64,000 nt of DNA. It comes from Sphingobacterium wenxiniae. GTDB lineage: Bacteria > Bacteroidota > Bacteroidia > Sphingobacteriales > Sphingobacteriaceae. The DNA lies in NCBI RefSeq assembly GCF_900116225.1, contig NZ_FOZZ01000003.1, positions 62,001 through 126,000 on the forward strand. Direction: 5' to 3'. The position numbers and the translations under genes are program-made. The notes under the pieces were generated by a model. The model was not told where the DNA came from and did not search any database. It saw only the letters and a program-made list of their open reading frames with translations. Positions 1 to 9,467 of this stretch are shown here, one piece after another; position 1 is the first letter of the stretch; each line of letters opens with the position of its first letter.

Positions 1-612
1 AAGCCTACATTAACATCAAAAACGCGTACAGATTCAAAGTTGGTTCAGTACGCTTCTAACGTGGTCAGTAAAACAACGGAAAATGCCTCGCTATTTCCAG
101 ATGCCACAGAAAAAGTAGCGCTGTTGAAAACTGCGCTCGACACGTACATGGGTTCTTTATCCGAAGCGGCATACCGTGATATGCGCCAGGTTATCATCAA
201 GAACCAGCAGGCCACAGTCGTCAGGGAGTTACTGTATGATCTGTCACTGCATGTAGAGTCTGTCGCTAAAGGCGATCCAAACATCCTGTTAGCAGCGGGG
301 TTTGTCCCCAGCAAGGACAATTCCAGCAGTATTGGCATATCGCCAAAGGCCAATGATCTTCGTGCTGTAGTTACCCATCCCGGCACCCAGACGGTGCAAT
401 TGCGCGTCAATGCTTGGCGACCTGCGAAGTATTATCAATTCGAATACCGCAAGGCGAACAGCCTCAATCCATGGACAACGGTACTCAGCACCAAATCCAG
501 AACAGCCATATCCGATCTGGAATACCTGCAGGAATATGAATTTCGGGTGACCTATTTGGGGCCTAACCCCACACCCAACTACAGTGAGATTGTACGTTGC
601 GTAGTGGTGTGA
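1..612 (+). CDS. Fibronectin type III-like protein, 5' end missing
   Basis: The reading frame is open from the first base of the window, so the start codon lies upstream and the gene is partial. The visible 203 residues split into a helical N-terminal half and a C-terminal beta-rich segment of about 85 residues. That segment (RPAKYYQFEYRK, then SDLEYLQEYEFRVTYLGPN) has the strand pattern and Y-F-R-V core of a fibronectin type III fold. No signal peptide can be judged because the N-terminus is absent. A GC-rich hairpin with a T run follows the stop, so it ends its transcription unit. I infer a binding or structural role only; the exact family is not recognised. Confidence 0.6.
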   Translation, partial: KPTLTSKTRTDSKLVQYASNVVSKTTENASLFPDATEKVALLKTALDTYMGSLSEAAYRDMRQVIIKNQQATVVRELLYDLSLHVESVAKGDPNILLAAGFVPSKDNSSSIGISPKANDLRAVVTHPGTQTVQLRVNAWRPAKYYQFEYRKANSLNPWTTVLSTKSRTAISDLEYLQEYEFRVTYLGPNPTPNYSEIVRCVVV

Positions 613-620
613 CGACTACC

Positions 621-659
621 TATCTGGTCTGCAGCAGCTGCGGGCCAGATACTTTTTTT
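621..659 (+). terminator. Intrinsic terminator after the FN3-like gene
   Basis: A 14-bp stem (TATCTGG closing against CCAGATA, with GC-rich inner pairs and two G-T wobbles) has a 3-base loop and is followed within two bases by seven T. It lies 9 bases after the preceding stop codon. Confidence 0.8.
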
Positions 660-691
660 CATTTATTTTTAGTAGCTTTAAACAGTAGAAC

Positions 692-1375
692 ATGCATATG
701 AAAACCCTTACCATAGACCATCCCCTTCGTACCATCAGCTATAAAGTAAAGGACAATAGCTTCCCAACTCCATATGAGCTTCAGGTATTGGATAATTACC
801 GATTAGCACACGACCAGGTCTGGTACATGAAACGCTTATTTGAAAGCGAAAAAGCGGAAGCGCAGCTGGCACTTATAAATCTTCATAAATTGGATGAAGA
901 GCAGGAAGAGTTAAGCCGCATGCTCACTTTCTATAAAGGAGAACTTGATATCAACGATAAGAAACTGCATGCCAATGTGGATATCCATTTTCAGGTGGAA
1001 CTCCGTAACTTCTACAATAGCGTAATCGAACAGCAGCAGAAGTTAGTCCGATTTTATGACCATATTGGGATACGAGACAGGGAATATACCCTTATTACAG
1101 ATACCTATTATAAAGAAGAAAAGCCAGTGGATCCTTTACATTTTACCGTATTGGATTTCGTATTTGAACATTATGAGGATATGCAGGTAGATATCGTTTC
1201 ACTCGACAAAGATCTGCAGGAATTTCTCGCAGAACTTTCCGATGTTTACCGTCTCTTAGATGCCTATATTGCACAGTTTAACCTTTTGTACAGAACATAC
1301 GAAACTGTTTTGAAAAAGACAGCACAATTAACAAGGAGTGTGCAGGTATTTCAGGTAATCTGGGAAAATCAATAA
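692..1375 (+). CDS. Hypothetical helical protein
   Basis: A 227-residue protein that I do not recognise. It is charged and strongly helical, with long Glu/Lys/Leu-rich stretches (residues about 45-110 and 150-215) that would suit a helical bundle or coiled coil. There is no signal peptide, lipobox or membrane segment, so it is probably cytoplasmic. Two ATG codons, at 692 and 698, could serve as the start. It stands alone between two hairpins, in the opposite direction to the PUL that follows. No function is proposed. Confidence 0.6.
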   Translation: MHMKTLTIDHPLRTISYKVKDNSFPTPYELQVLDNYRLAHDQVWYMKRLFESEKAEAQLALINLHKLDEEQEELSRMLTFYKGELDINDKKLHANVDIHFQVELRNFYNSVIEQQQKLVRFYDHIGIRDREYTLITDTYYKEEKPVDPLHFTVLDFVFEHYEDMQVDIVSLDKDLQEFLAELSDVYRLLDAYIAQFNLLYRTYETVLKKTAQLTRSVQVFQVIWENQ

Positions 1376-1377
1376 AG

Positions 1378-1404
1378 AGGCTGCAAGCATATAGCTTACA
1401 GCCT
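1378..1404 (+). terminator. Hairpin after the helical protein gene
   Basis: An 11-bp stem with one mismatch (AGGCTGCAAGC against GCTTACAGCCT) and a 5-base loop starts just after the stop codon. The downstream run is only moderately T-rich, so termination is plausible but not certain. Confidence 0.5.
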
Positions 1405-1414
1405 AAAGCTTATT

Positions 1415-1500
1415 ATTTACTGCTTAATAACCTCTTCGCCTTTCAGCATTCTGCCATAACGAATCAAGGCTTCCACATAGTAATAATCGGCATAGGTCAA
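1415..1500 (-). pseudogene. 3'-terminal fragment of a GH88 gene
   Basis: These 86 bases are identical to 9382-9467, the 3' end and stop codon of the GH88 gene at 9384-10655. They encode only its last 27 residues (ending KGEEVIKQ) and have no upstream coding part. The fragment lies directly after the PL8 stop codon in the same orientation. It is a direct-repeat scar of a recombination, duplication or insertion event, and perfect identity suggests that it is recent. Confidence 0.9.
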
Positions 1501-1529
1501 TATCCTCCCCTCCCGCAAGATTAAGCGGA

Positions 1530-3728
1530 TTACAACCTATGGTTAGTGATATACGCTACAACCGATTTACCCGCCGTTTCAACGGTGGTAGGCAGCTCTA
1601 GATCTACATGTACTTCTATTCGTTCGGTAAATCTCGGCCATGTCATTTTTATGGAAACCCGTGCCAATGATTTGGTCGGATCAGCAACATGTAGCCTGAG
1701 TTCTCCAGAAGGCAATGGATGAACCATCAACAGACAAGGATCACTTACCTCTATTTGGATGTCTCCATAGTCAAATAGAGAGGTTGTATCATGAAAAACA
1801 AACCCATACAAATTTAATTCCTTATGCCGTACAGCCTGAATGTCGGCTTCATTCTTCAATATTTGGACATTATCTTTGGCCAAGTAATCTTGTATCTGTG
1901 ATGTATCTTGAACATTTGGAACAATAATATAAGCATATTTCGCATTGGTGGGTGCCACACCATGCTTCAACCAGAGCGTAAACACATCCTTGGTCACATC
2001 AGCATCGAATCTACCGCTATTGATAGTAGACCATTTACCTGTCTGCTCCTTTGCCCTAAGTCCTACATCGCCACCATGAGGCAATACGTAGCCCACATTA
2101 CCTTGTATGACCCATTCCAAATTATTGTCATAATCAGAACCGAAATTACCGTTACTATATGTCTGAACCACATTCCCTACTGTCGATGTGATGACATTAC
2201 TTTGCAACAGACATTGGTTGAGTGTAGTCACGACCTCTTCCGTGCCTGTAGCATGGATACCAGCTCCTAAGCAAACCACTTCGTCATCAAAAAAGAACCA
2301 GGACTTTTTGGCCGTTGTGCTATTGTTATCAAGGTCATACACACTCACCCCTCTTATACTATCCGATACACCTCCCACGAAGGAGGTCGTACCATAAGTC
2401 CCCCATTGACGAGGTCTGACCATCGTTCCTTTTCTCGCCGTGACACCTGGTATCATAGACCAGTCCCACACCGGGAACACATCATAATATTCTGTACCCG
2501 TTACAGCAATTGAGGTGGCTCCATCCGATAAGAAGTAGCCCTCCAGATTTTCTCCATTGCCGTTTTCATTCCGAAAGGTTCGATCCGATACAGTACGCAA
2601 TTCAACTGTATACCCAGGCTTGGTCTGCAAGGTGTAATCCGCCCGATAGTAATGTGTGTGCGCAGCCTCTACGCCACTATTGGCCGGCTGACTATTGTTC
2701 AAGCGTGCAATGGCACTGCGGTAAACAGAAGCATTGCTGGGGTCAATCGCTTTCATCCGCTCCAGTAGATTGACAAAGTCAGCCTGACTGACGGCCCGAG
2801 GTCTGGCAATGCTCCGGCCAATCGCATTAAACAAATAATTTTGCCCACGTATGACCCGCAAATAAGTGTGACGAACAAATTTACTCAAGTTATCCAGATT
2901 ACCGTTATCCTGTGCATAAGACACCCCATCGATGTATAAAGCAACTCTGGTCGCAACATTGATGATATCCCAACCATAACCACCGATATACAACTGCGGA
3001 CCATGCTGCAAGTACGAAAAATCAGGTTGTAACCCCTCGCCTACTGTGAAAGATAAAGGAAAAAGAGCCTGTTGGATTCCCTTGTTTAGCACGGTGGGGT
3101 CCTTGGCCAAGCATCCTCTGTATATCCAGTGCAGGGCAATATTCATTTTGTTGGCTCCAGTTCCCTGCGAACCACCTTGGTCAGGTGCTCCACCTTTATT
3201 CTTCATCCGGGCCAACAGAGCATTCTCCAATGCAGCTGGTAGTTGCTGTACGCCATTTCGCATCAACACCAAGATCTCTCCCACACGCTGTGGATAAGCA
3301 ATCTGATCATAAAACCAATTCCAATGATCGGCGTCTTTATCATACCAGCACTGCAGCCCCTTCACTATAGCTATATGCAGCACCTCATCCTCGTGCAAAT
3401 CACTTTGACTATTGGTGTAGACCAAAGCCATTGTTTTCAATCTATCCAGATGAGCAGTGGAGATTTTATCTCCTGTATAAGTCAAGTCATCCCAAGAGCC
3501 ATCAGGGTTGACCGCTTCCATATAACGCTGTGCATTTGAAGTAACGGTTTCGTAGCTATCGATCTCACTGTACAGTAAATTGCTGATGTTTCCCAATATC
3601 TTCTCGTACACCGTAGCTTCAGCACCTCCGTTCATAACATAAGGAAGATTTACTGCCAAGGAAGGAAAACTAAAGATTATCCCTGACAAGCATACAGCAG
3701 TGATAAATATGGATTTTATAATTTTCAT
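1530..3728 (-). CDS. PL8 family hyaluronate/chondroitin AC-type lyase
   Basis: A secreted polysaccharide lyase that cleaves glycosaminoglycan chains by beta-elimination, giving unsaturated uronic-acid ends. The start was placed at 3728 because the next residues form a clear signal peptide (MKIIKSIFITAVCLSG then FPSLA); the frame itself is open 18 codons further upstream. The first 330 residues are the alpha/alpha toroid. Candidate catalytic residues are Asn193, His242, Tyr251, Arg305 and Arg309. The His-x8-Tyr and Arg-x3-Arg spacings match chondroitin AC lyase of Pedobacter heparinus. The remaining 400 residues are the beta-sandwich domains. At 732 residues the length is normal for the family. 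It is the last gene of the susC-susD arm but is separated from susD by a strong terminator. Within PL8, xanthan lyase activity is less likely given the two GH88 neighbours. Confidence 0.92.
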   Translation of the reverse strand: MKIIKSIFITAVCLSGIIFSFPSLAVNLPYVMNGGAEATVYEKILGNISNLLYSEIDSYETVTSNAQRYMEAVNPDGSWDDLTYTGDKISTAHLDRLKTMALVYTNSQSDLHEDEVLHIAIVKGLQCWYDKDADHWNWFYDQIAYPQRVGEILVLMRNGVQQLPAALENALLARMKNKGGAPDQGGSQGTGANKMNIALHWIYRGCLAKDPTVLNKGIQQALFPLSFTVGEGLQPDFSYLQHGPQLYIGGYGWDIINVATRVALYIDGVSYAQDNGNLDNLSKFVRHTYLRVIRGQNYLFNAIGRSIARPRAVSQADFVNLLERMKAIDPSNASVYRSAIARLNNSQPANSGVEAAHTHYYRADYTLQTKPGYTVELRTVSDRTFRNENGNGENLEGYFLSDGATSIAVTGTEYYDVFPVWDWSMIPGVTARKGTMVRPRQWGTYGTTSFVGGVSDSIRGVSVYDLDNNSTTAKKSWFFFDDEVVCLGAGIHATGTEEVVTTLNQCLLQSNVITSTVGNVVQTYSNGNFGSDYDNNLEWVIQGNVGYVLPHGGDVGLRAKEQTGKWSTINSGRFDADVTKDVFTLWLKHGVAPTNAKYAYIIVPNVQDTSQIQDYLAKDNVQILKNEADIQAVRHKELNLYGFVFHDTTSLFDYGDIQIEVSDPCLLMVHPLPSGELRLHVADPTKSLARVSIKMTWPRFTERIEVHVDLELPTTVETAGKSVVAYITNHRL

Positions 3729-3794
3729 TGTGATAATAATTGTTGTACCACATTTGCAGCTTACACACAAACAAAATGCCATACATACACGAAG

Positions 3795-3837
3795 AAAAAA
3801 AAGCAGCCACTGTTATATACAGAAAAACAGTGGCTGC
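3795..3837 (-). terminator. Terminator between susD and the PL8 gene
   Basis: Read on the minus strand, a perfect 12-bp stem (GCAGCCACTGTT, arms 3826-3837 and 3803-3814) is followed directly by eight T. It sits 12 bases after the susD stop and about 65 bases before the PL8 start. The lyase must therefore depend on readthrough or a promoter of its own. Confidence 0.9.
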
Positions 3838-3849
3838 ATAATTAGAATC

Positions 3850-5790
3850 TTAATAAATCCACCCTGGTGTCCTCGTCAGATTCGTGTTTTTATCCACTTC
3901 ACCTTTAGGCACTCCCCATACATAATAGAAATCGCCTGGCCATGAAATTTTAACAGCCGCACTTGCTGCTCCCCATGCCCGTTGTGTTCCATCCTCTGAT
4001 TTATCAAATTTTGTCTCTTTCAACGTACGCCAGCGCATCTCATCGAAGAAGTTGATACCCTCGTTGACCAACTCTCTACGACGTTCGTCACGCACGTAAT
4101 CACGAGCAGTAACTTTGTCACCAAAGTTGGCAGCCATCGTAGGCATACCTACACGGTCACGTACTTGTTTCACTTTGGCTTGCGCCTCTGGCAGCCTATC
4201 CAACTCTACCAATGCTTCGGCCCACATCAACAACACATCAGCATAGCGGATGAGAGGCTCATCGATAGGGTTGGCTAATCTGTACAGGAACTCATGCCCT
4301 TCACCTGCAAATTTGCGGTGTAGATAGAATAAGTTTTCACTATTAGCTGTCAAGTCAGGTAATATACCAGGAATCAAGTCATCTTTGCCCACACCATTCG
4401 TATATGCTTTTGCTGCTGCCCAAGGCCAGCGCATCACATATTCCGGCTCATTATTTGTCGCCGGCGGATTGTTATCCAACGCTTTTATGGTATCGTACGG
4501 ACAGATTATGCTGTAACGCAAGCGTGGATCACGTTTAGCATAAGCCGCTCTGATTCTATCTTCGTTACCTTCTTCTAAATACAAATTTTTTACCGAAGAT
4601 AGTCCAGCGCCATTCAGCTTGGCATTGACTACAGAGGTAACTTTCTCATGAATATCTACTCCTCCGTCTTTTATATCGCGCAAGAAGAAAACCTCTCGCT
4701 GTACGGCAGGAGTAGTATTATACCCTGTAATGAAATCATCCCAATTGAATGCTTTGCTGGTGTTATTATCTACTTTGACCTCGTAAAGATCAGCTATAGC
4801 AGGTCTGATGTGCATATCTGTCCAGCTACCAGCATTGTCACCACCCCCCATTTGGAATGCTCCTTGTATTCGAGCTCTATTGATACCGAATGATTTCGTT
4901 GCGTCCTCCATATATTGTACGCTGAATATCATTTCATTGCTACTTTCATTAGGCTCTTTGAACAGTTGCTTGAAATCAGCATCTGTACCCGTCGGAGCGA
5001 ATATGCCATAGCCCATCTCACCTACCTTAGCAAAGTCAGCTGCTGCAGCTTCGAAATCACTTTTCCCATCCTGACCTTGCCAACCTTTGCTCTGAGCTCT
5101 GTACAAGTATGCCTTGCCACGCAAAGCATAAGCCGCACCTTTGCTCGCTTTTCCATCTTTTTTGTTGACGTAGTTGTCTGGCAGATTCGGTTCGTTGATA
5201 GCCTCTGTCAAGTCGATAATGATCTGCTCCCATACGTCCATCTCCGCGGTCTGACCTTTTGTGTATTCATTGGCATTGACATTCTCCAAATAGAGCGGCA
5301 CACCAATTCCATTACCTCCATACAAGGCATTGATATGAAGGTAAAACAGGGCCCGCAAAAACTTGGCTTCTGCCATCATCCTACCTTTACTCTCCTCGCT
5401 GATCGGTGCTCCCGAAAGACCCTCTATGGCGTCATTGGCTCTGTAGACACCTTTGTAAAACTTCACCCATTGCTCACTCAATATGGCACTGGAAGCTGTC
5501 ACTCCGGCACGGAAAAAACCACCATTGTTATCATAATTGCCCTGACTAGTCATACCGAATATATCAAACAGGTAATTGCCGGCACCACCCGAATTGGCGA
5601 CACTCGGTCCCCAACCTCGCAGTGTAGCATATACACCTGCCATCCCTTGTTCACACAATGCTTCGGATTGCCACATAGTCGACGATGCAAGGGTATTATA
5701 AGGATTTGTATCCAAGAAATTCTTTTTACATCCGCCAAAACTAAGCGATAACACAGCTAACCCTAATAAGCTATATTTTATTTTTTTCAT
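3850..5790 (-). CDS. SusD/RagB-family glycan-binding lipoprotein
   Basis: The surface lipoprotein partner of the adjacent SusC transporter. SusD proteins form a lid over the SusC barrel and bind the target glycan. The N-terminus MKKIKYSLLG leads into a lipobox ending in Cys21 (SLSFGGC), followed by KKNFLDTNPYNT, the usual SusD opening. The body carries the helical TPR-like pattern of the family, and the C-terminal third holds the typical segment on columns of R-D-x-R-R-R-E-L-V and F-F-D-E-M-R-W. At 646 residues it is within the normal range. It begins 21 bases after the susC stop, so the two are co-transcribed. Specificity is inferred from the flanking PL8 and GH88 genes, because SusD sequence alone does not reveal the ligand. 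Confidence 0.95.
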   Translation of the reverse strand: MKKIKYSLLGLAVLSLSFGGCKKNFLDTNPYNTLASSTMWQSEALCEQGMAGVYATLRGWGPSVANSGGAGNYLFDIFGMTSQGNYDNNGGFFRAGVTASSAILSEQWVKFYKGVYRANDAIEGLSGAPISEESKGRMMAEAKFLRALFYLHINALYGGNGIGVPLYLENVNANEYTKGQTAEMDVWEQIIIDLTEAINEPNLPDNYVNKKDGKASKGAAYALRGKAYLYRAQSKGWQGQDGKSDFEAAAADFAKVGEMGYGIFAPTGTDADFKQLFKEPNESSNEMIFSVQYMEDATKSFGINRARIQGAFQMGGGDNAGSWTDMHIRPAIADLYEVKVDNNTSKAFNWDDFITGYNTTPAVQREVFFLRDIKDGGVDIHEKVTSVVNAKLNGAGLSSVKNLYLEEGNEDRIRAAYAKRDPRLRYSIICPYDTIKALDNNPPATNNEPEYVMRWPWAAAKAYTNGVGKDDLIPGILPDLTANSENLFYLHRKFAGEGHEFLYRLANPIDEPLIRYADVLLMWAEALVELDRLPEAQAKVKQVRDRVGMPTMAANFGDKVTARDYVRDERRRELVNEGINFFDEMRWRTLKETKFDKSEDGTQRAWGAASAAVKISWPGDFYYVWGVPKGEVDKNTNLTRTPGWIY

Positions 5791-5811
5791 GATTCTTCTA
5801 TTTTTATGATA

Positions 5812-8800
5812 TTAGAATGTAAGATTAATCCCACCCGATAGCGTCCGTGCTAATGGGTACACACCAAAACCTACGCCACCGATTTCCGGATCAACTCCTG
5901 GGAAATTCGTTATTGTCCATAAATTCTCTCCACTGAAAAACACCCGTAGATTACTAATTTTAGCACGTTGGGTAATCTCTTTAGGAATAGTGTATCCGAC
6001 TTGCAGATTTTTCAACTTGATATAAGAAGCATTGTACAAAAAGTCGGTATTATTCTGGAACGTACCTCCACTGGTTTTCAAACGAGCATAAGGTGCTGTC
6101 AAATAATTGGAGTTAGGATCCAACTCGGGACTTGCATACTTCGTCTCATCAAAGAAGTAAAAATCATTTCGTGCATTGGCCGGCACAGTATTCTGTGGGC
6201 TACTGATAATCGGATAGTTCAACCCATTACCATAAAGATGGTAAGACATACCTGCTTGTCCAGACCACAACATACTGATATCGACACCTTTCCACTCGGC
6301 TGATAATTGCAAACCAAAATTGTATTTCGGCGTGTTGGATATTCCTGTCCATTGACGGTCATACTCATTACCATAGTTGCCATCTCCATTGTTATCAGCA
6401 TAGATGTATTCACCATACCAATACCTGGTACGATCGACAGCTGCAGAGGTCTGCCCATTGAACTTGTAACCTGCCGCCACCATATCATTTACCCATTGTA
6501 AATCTTCTGAAGTACGAATCATCCCGTCTCTTGGACCACCATTAGGGTTGACGGAACCATCCGAATTGTTATAGGTACCTGTACCACGGTATGTAGTCTG
6601 TAAAAACTGATCGCCCAACATGTGCCCCTCGGGTCTATTATTCAGTGCAGCGTAGTTCAGGTATTTATAGATTGGGTTCCCATGTACATCTAAGTCATTC
6701 TCATCATAACCATATTCCAGTTCTCCTAAATACTTCACGACACGGTTTTTGTTGTATGAGAAATTACCCGTAACACCATAGCGTACGTTACCGATTTTGT
6801 CTCGCCAACTGGTCGTAATTTCGAAACCATTATTACGCATACTTGCGGAATTTTCCATCGGAATAGTAATATCGCCTCGTGTAGAATAGGCAACAGGCGT
6901 GGTAAGAATCCCCTCTGTCAACCGTGAGTACACATCAAACTCCAAATTCAGACGATGTTTCAAAAACGCTGCATCAAAACCTAAATTGCTCGATGTCACA
7001 TGTTCCCATGTCAACAACGTATTCGGTAATTGAGAAGGATACAAGCCTTTGGTTTCCGTACCATTCAACACGACGTTGGTCGAAGCATACAAGGCTTGCC
7101 AAGCGTAATAGCTGGAAGTCACATTACCCAATTGCCCCCAAGATCCTCTTATTTTGAAATCATCAACCGCATTTTTCAAAGGTTGGAAAAATGACTCTTC
7201 ACTCAGACGCCTCCCCACGGACACCGAAGGAAAAACGCCGTATCTGTGATCAGGAGCAAAGCGTGATGAACCATCACGACGAACATTACCTTCAAAAAGG
7301 TATTTGCCTTTATACGCATAATTCACACGCGCAAATTGTGAAATCATCGAATAGTCACGCTCATAATCGCCGCCTATCGATGCCATCTCAATACCTGTGG
7401 TAATATCTGTCAACGAATAATCTAACAAGCCTCTTCTCGTTGCGTTGAAACCATTGTAATTCCAATAAGTCTGCTCATAGCCCGCAAGTGCTGCTACATC
7501 ATGGTCACCGAATGTTTTCATATAGTTCAATGTACCAATCAGGTTACGTGCTATCTGGCGTGTGAATGATTTAGATGTCGTTGCAAGACTTAGATTGCCA
7601 TTGTACTCCGCCAACGGCTCACCTGTCCTGAAGCTGTATCGCTTAACATTGACATCGTATCCTTTTTTATCCCATATTGCATCTTGATAATTGAACCTCA
7701 CTTCTGCATTCAAGCCTTTGATTAGCTCTGCATTCACGTACCAGGTTGTATTCAGTCGGGAAGTAATATTCTTGCCATCGCGCAAGATCAATCGTGCTAA
7801 TGGGTTTTCCATGTTCATTGGATTCATCGCTGCATTCAGCGTAGGATCTTCGAGCGCACCGTATTTGCCATCGTGTATAGGTGTCATCGCTGGCACCATC
7901 TGATTGATGTAGTATAGCGCGCCATCTGTCGTCGGATCAGCTACATCGCCGTAACGCTGATTGAAGTAAGTTCTGGTACCTATTTTCAGAAAATTAGCAA
8001 CTTTCGTCTCTACATTGGCACGAATAGAATATTCGTCGAGTGAAGTATTGGGCATCGTCCCTGGATTGGCTTGATAACCTGCCGACAATAAATATGTACT
8101 ATTTTCACTACCACCCGAAGCCTGCACGGTATGTTTGTGGTAAAAACTTGCGTAATAAAAATATTCAGTCCAATCGGTATTCGGATAAGCTAAATAATTA
8201 GGTACACCCCACGGATTATTTGTTCCATTTGGATCGGATGAAGCTGCTCGCCATATATCGATATCCGATTGTTTGTATGGCAATAGCGTAGGATCATTGG
8301 TTACACCGACAGGGTTGAGATTGGCTGTCGCCCTATTGTGCATGTCCATCCACTCTGCAGTATTGGACTCGATACTGAATTTGGAGCTCACATTGGTCTG
8401 CGCAAATAACGATGAATAAGAAACCTTAGGAGCTGTATTGAGTCTACCTCCTTTGGTCGTGATGAGTATTACACCATTGGCAGCACGCGAACCGTATATG
8501 GCGGCAGAAGCAGCATCTTTCAAGATACTGATACTTGCGACATCCTCCGGATTGATAGCATTGATAGCATTACCTTCGTCGACAACCACACCATCGATGA
8601 CAACCATCGGACTGTTGGATCCTTGAAAAGTACCCGTACCACGAACGAGGATACCAGCACCGTCACTTCCGGGACGACCGCTACCTTGCCTAACCTGCAC
8701 CCCACTCGCCAGACCTCCTAATCCAGAGGAAAGATTCGCCATAGGCCGGCTTTCCAATTTGTCGGAGCCTACACTCGCAACAGACCCTGTCATGTTGACC

Positions 8801-9215
8801 TTTTTCTGCACACCATACCCCACAACGACGACTTCGTCCAAATCTTGGCTGGACTCTTGTATCACCACAGATAGCACCGCCCCATCCACAACTTTCTCGA
8901 CTTGACTAAAGCCCACAGCCGTGATTACGAGGGTTTGCCCTCTATCGACCGTAATCGAAAAGTTACCTTGATCATCTGTAGAAGTTGACACAGAAGAGTT
9001 TTTAACAGTTACTGTTGCTCCAGAGACAGCAGTCCCTTCTGCTGAAGTCACTCGACCAGTGACCGTTTGTTGGTAGAAAACACTGTTTTCATGAACAATT
9101 GACTCAGAAGCTTTTACCCCCCCCCGTTGATAGTAGCTAAAGTGCTAACACTCAACAGAAAAACTAAATGAATCTTTTTACCAATAAAGGAGGCATTTGT
9201 AAATCTCTTTATCAT
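5812..9215 (-). CDS. SusC-family TonB-dependent transporter, frame broken at a G9 tract
   Basis: Outer-membrane TonB-dependent importer for oligosaccharides, paired with the downstream SusD. The continuous frame 5812-9051 starts inside the carboxypeptidase-regulatory-like domain and lacks a signal peptide. An ATG at 9215 opens a good signal peptide (KKIHLVFLLSVSTLAT), but the frame stops at 9114-9116 right after nine G (9117-9125). Adding one G joins it perfectly to the long frame (GVKASESIVHENSVFYQQ then TVTGRVTSAEGTAVSGA). The order is then regulatory-like domain, plug (EVVVVGYGVQKKVNMTGS), barrel, and a C-terminal strand ending GGINLTF. The gene is either switched off in this copy by slippage or mis-sequenced by one base. 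No STN domain is present, so it is not expected to work through a classical anti-sigma factor. Confidence 0.9.
9117..9125 (-). repeat. Poly(G)9 homopolymer in the susC signal region
   Basis: Nine consecutive C on the plus strand (nine G on the coding strand) lie about 33 codons after the susC ATG. It is the longest G/C run that I noticed in the window. At nine G the reading frame ends in TAA immediately after the tract; at ten or seven G it would be open. Confidence 0.95.
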
Positions 9216-9381
9216 AAAATTTGATTATAGTTAATTATTTTTTTGCATTATTTATACTTTTCTCTTTAGCAAAGCCCCTTTTCATACCCTTGCTTTCTTA
9301 TCTGATTGTAGTCTTTCTGCTCTTATATCGTATCCTCCTTTCTTCGATTTCACACAAGATTTGATTCCACAGGTATGTAAA

Positions 9382-9467
9382 ATTTACTGCTTAATAACCT
9401 CTTCGCCTTTCAGCATTCTGCCATAACGAATCAAGGCTTCCACATAGTAATAATCGGCATAGGTCAA
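9382..9467 (-). repeat. 86-bp direct repeat, GH88 3'-end copy
   Basis: This is identical to 1415-1500 and in the same orientation, 7967 bases apart. The repeats exactly enclose the PL8, SusD and SusC genes. The last matching bases on each side are followed by unrelated sequence. Confidence 0.95.

Noticed and set aside
1708..2270. Several plus-strand frames opposite the PL8 gene
   Set aside because: They lie antisense to a complete lyase with conserved catalytic residues and have Cys/His/Ile-rich shadow composition.
1530..3728. PL8 xanthan lyase
   Set aside because: The two GH88 genes and a heparinase-family lyase in the same locus fit a glycosaminoglycan target better, and the residue spacing matches chondroitin AC lyase.
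4915..5751. A long open frame on the plus strand opposite susD
   Set aside because: It is the antisense shadow of a clear SusD gene and shows no domain, signal peptide or plausible composition.
9051..9051. GTG at 9051 as the true start of a shorter SusC
   Set aside because: It would give an outer-membrane protein without a signal peptide and cut into the first domain; the upstream frame is restored by a single G.
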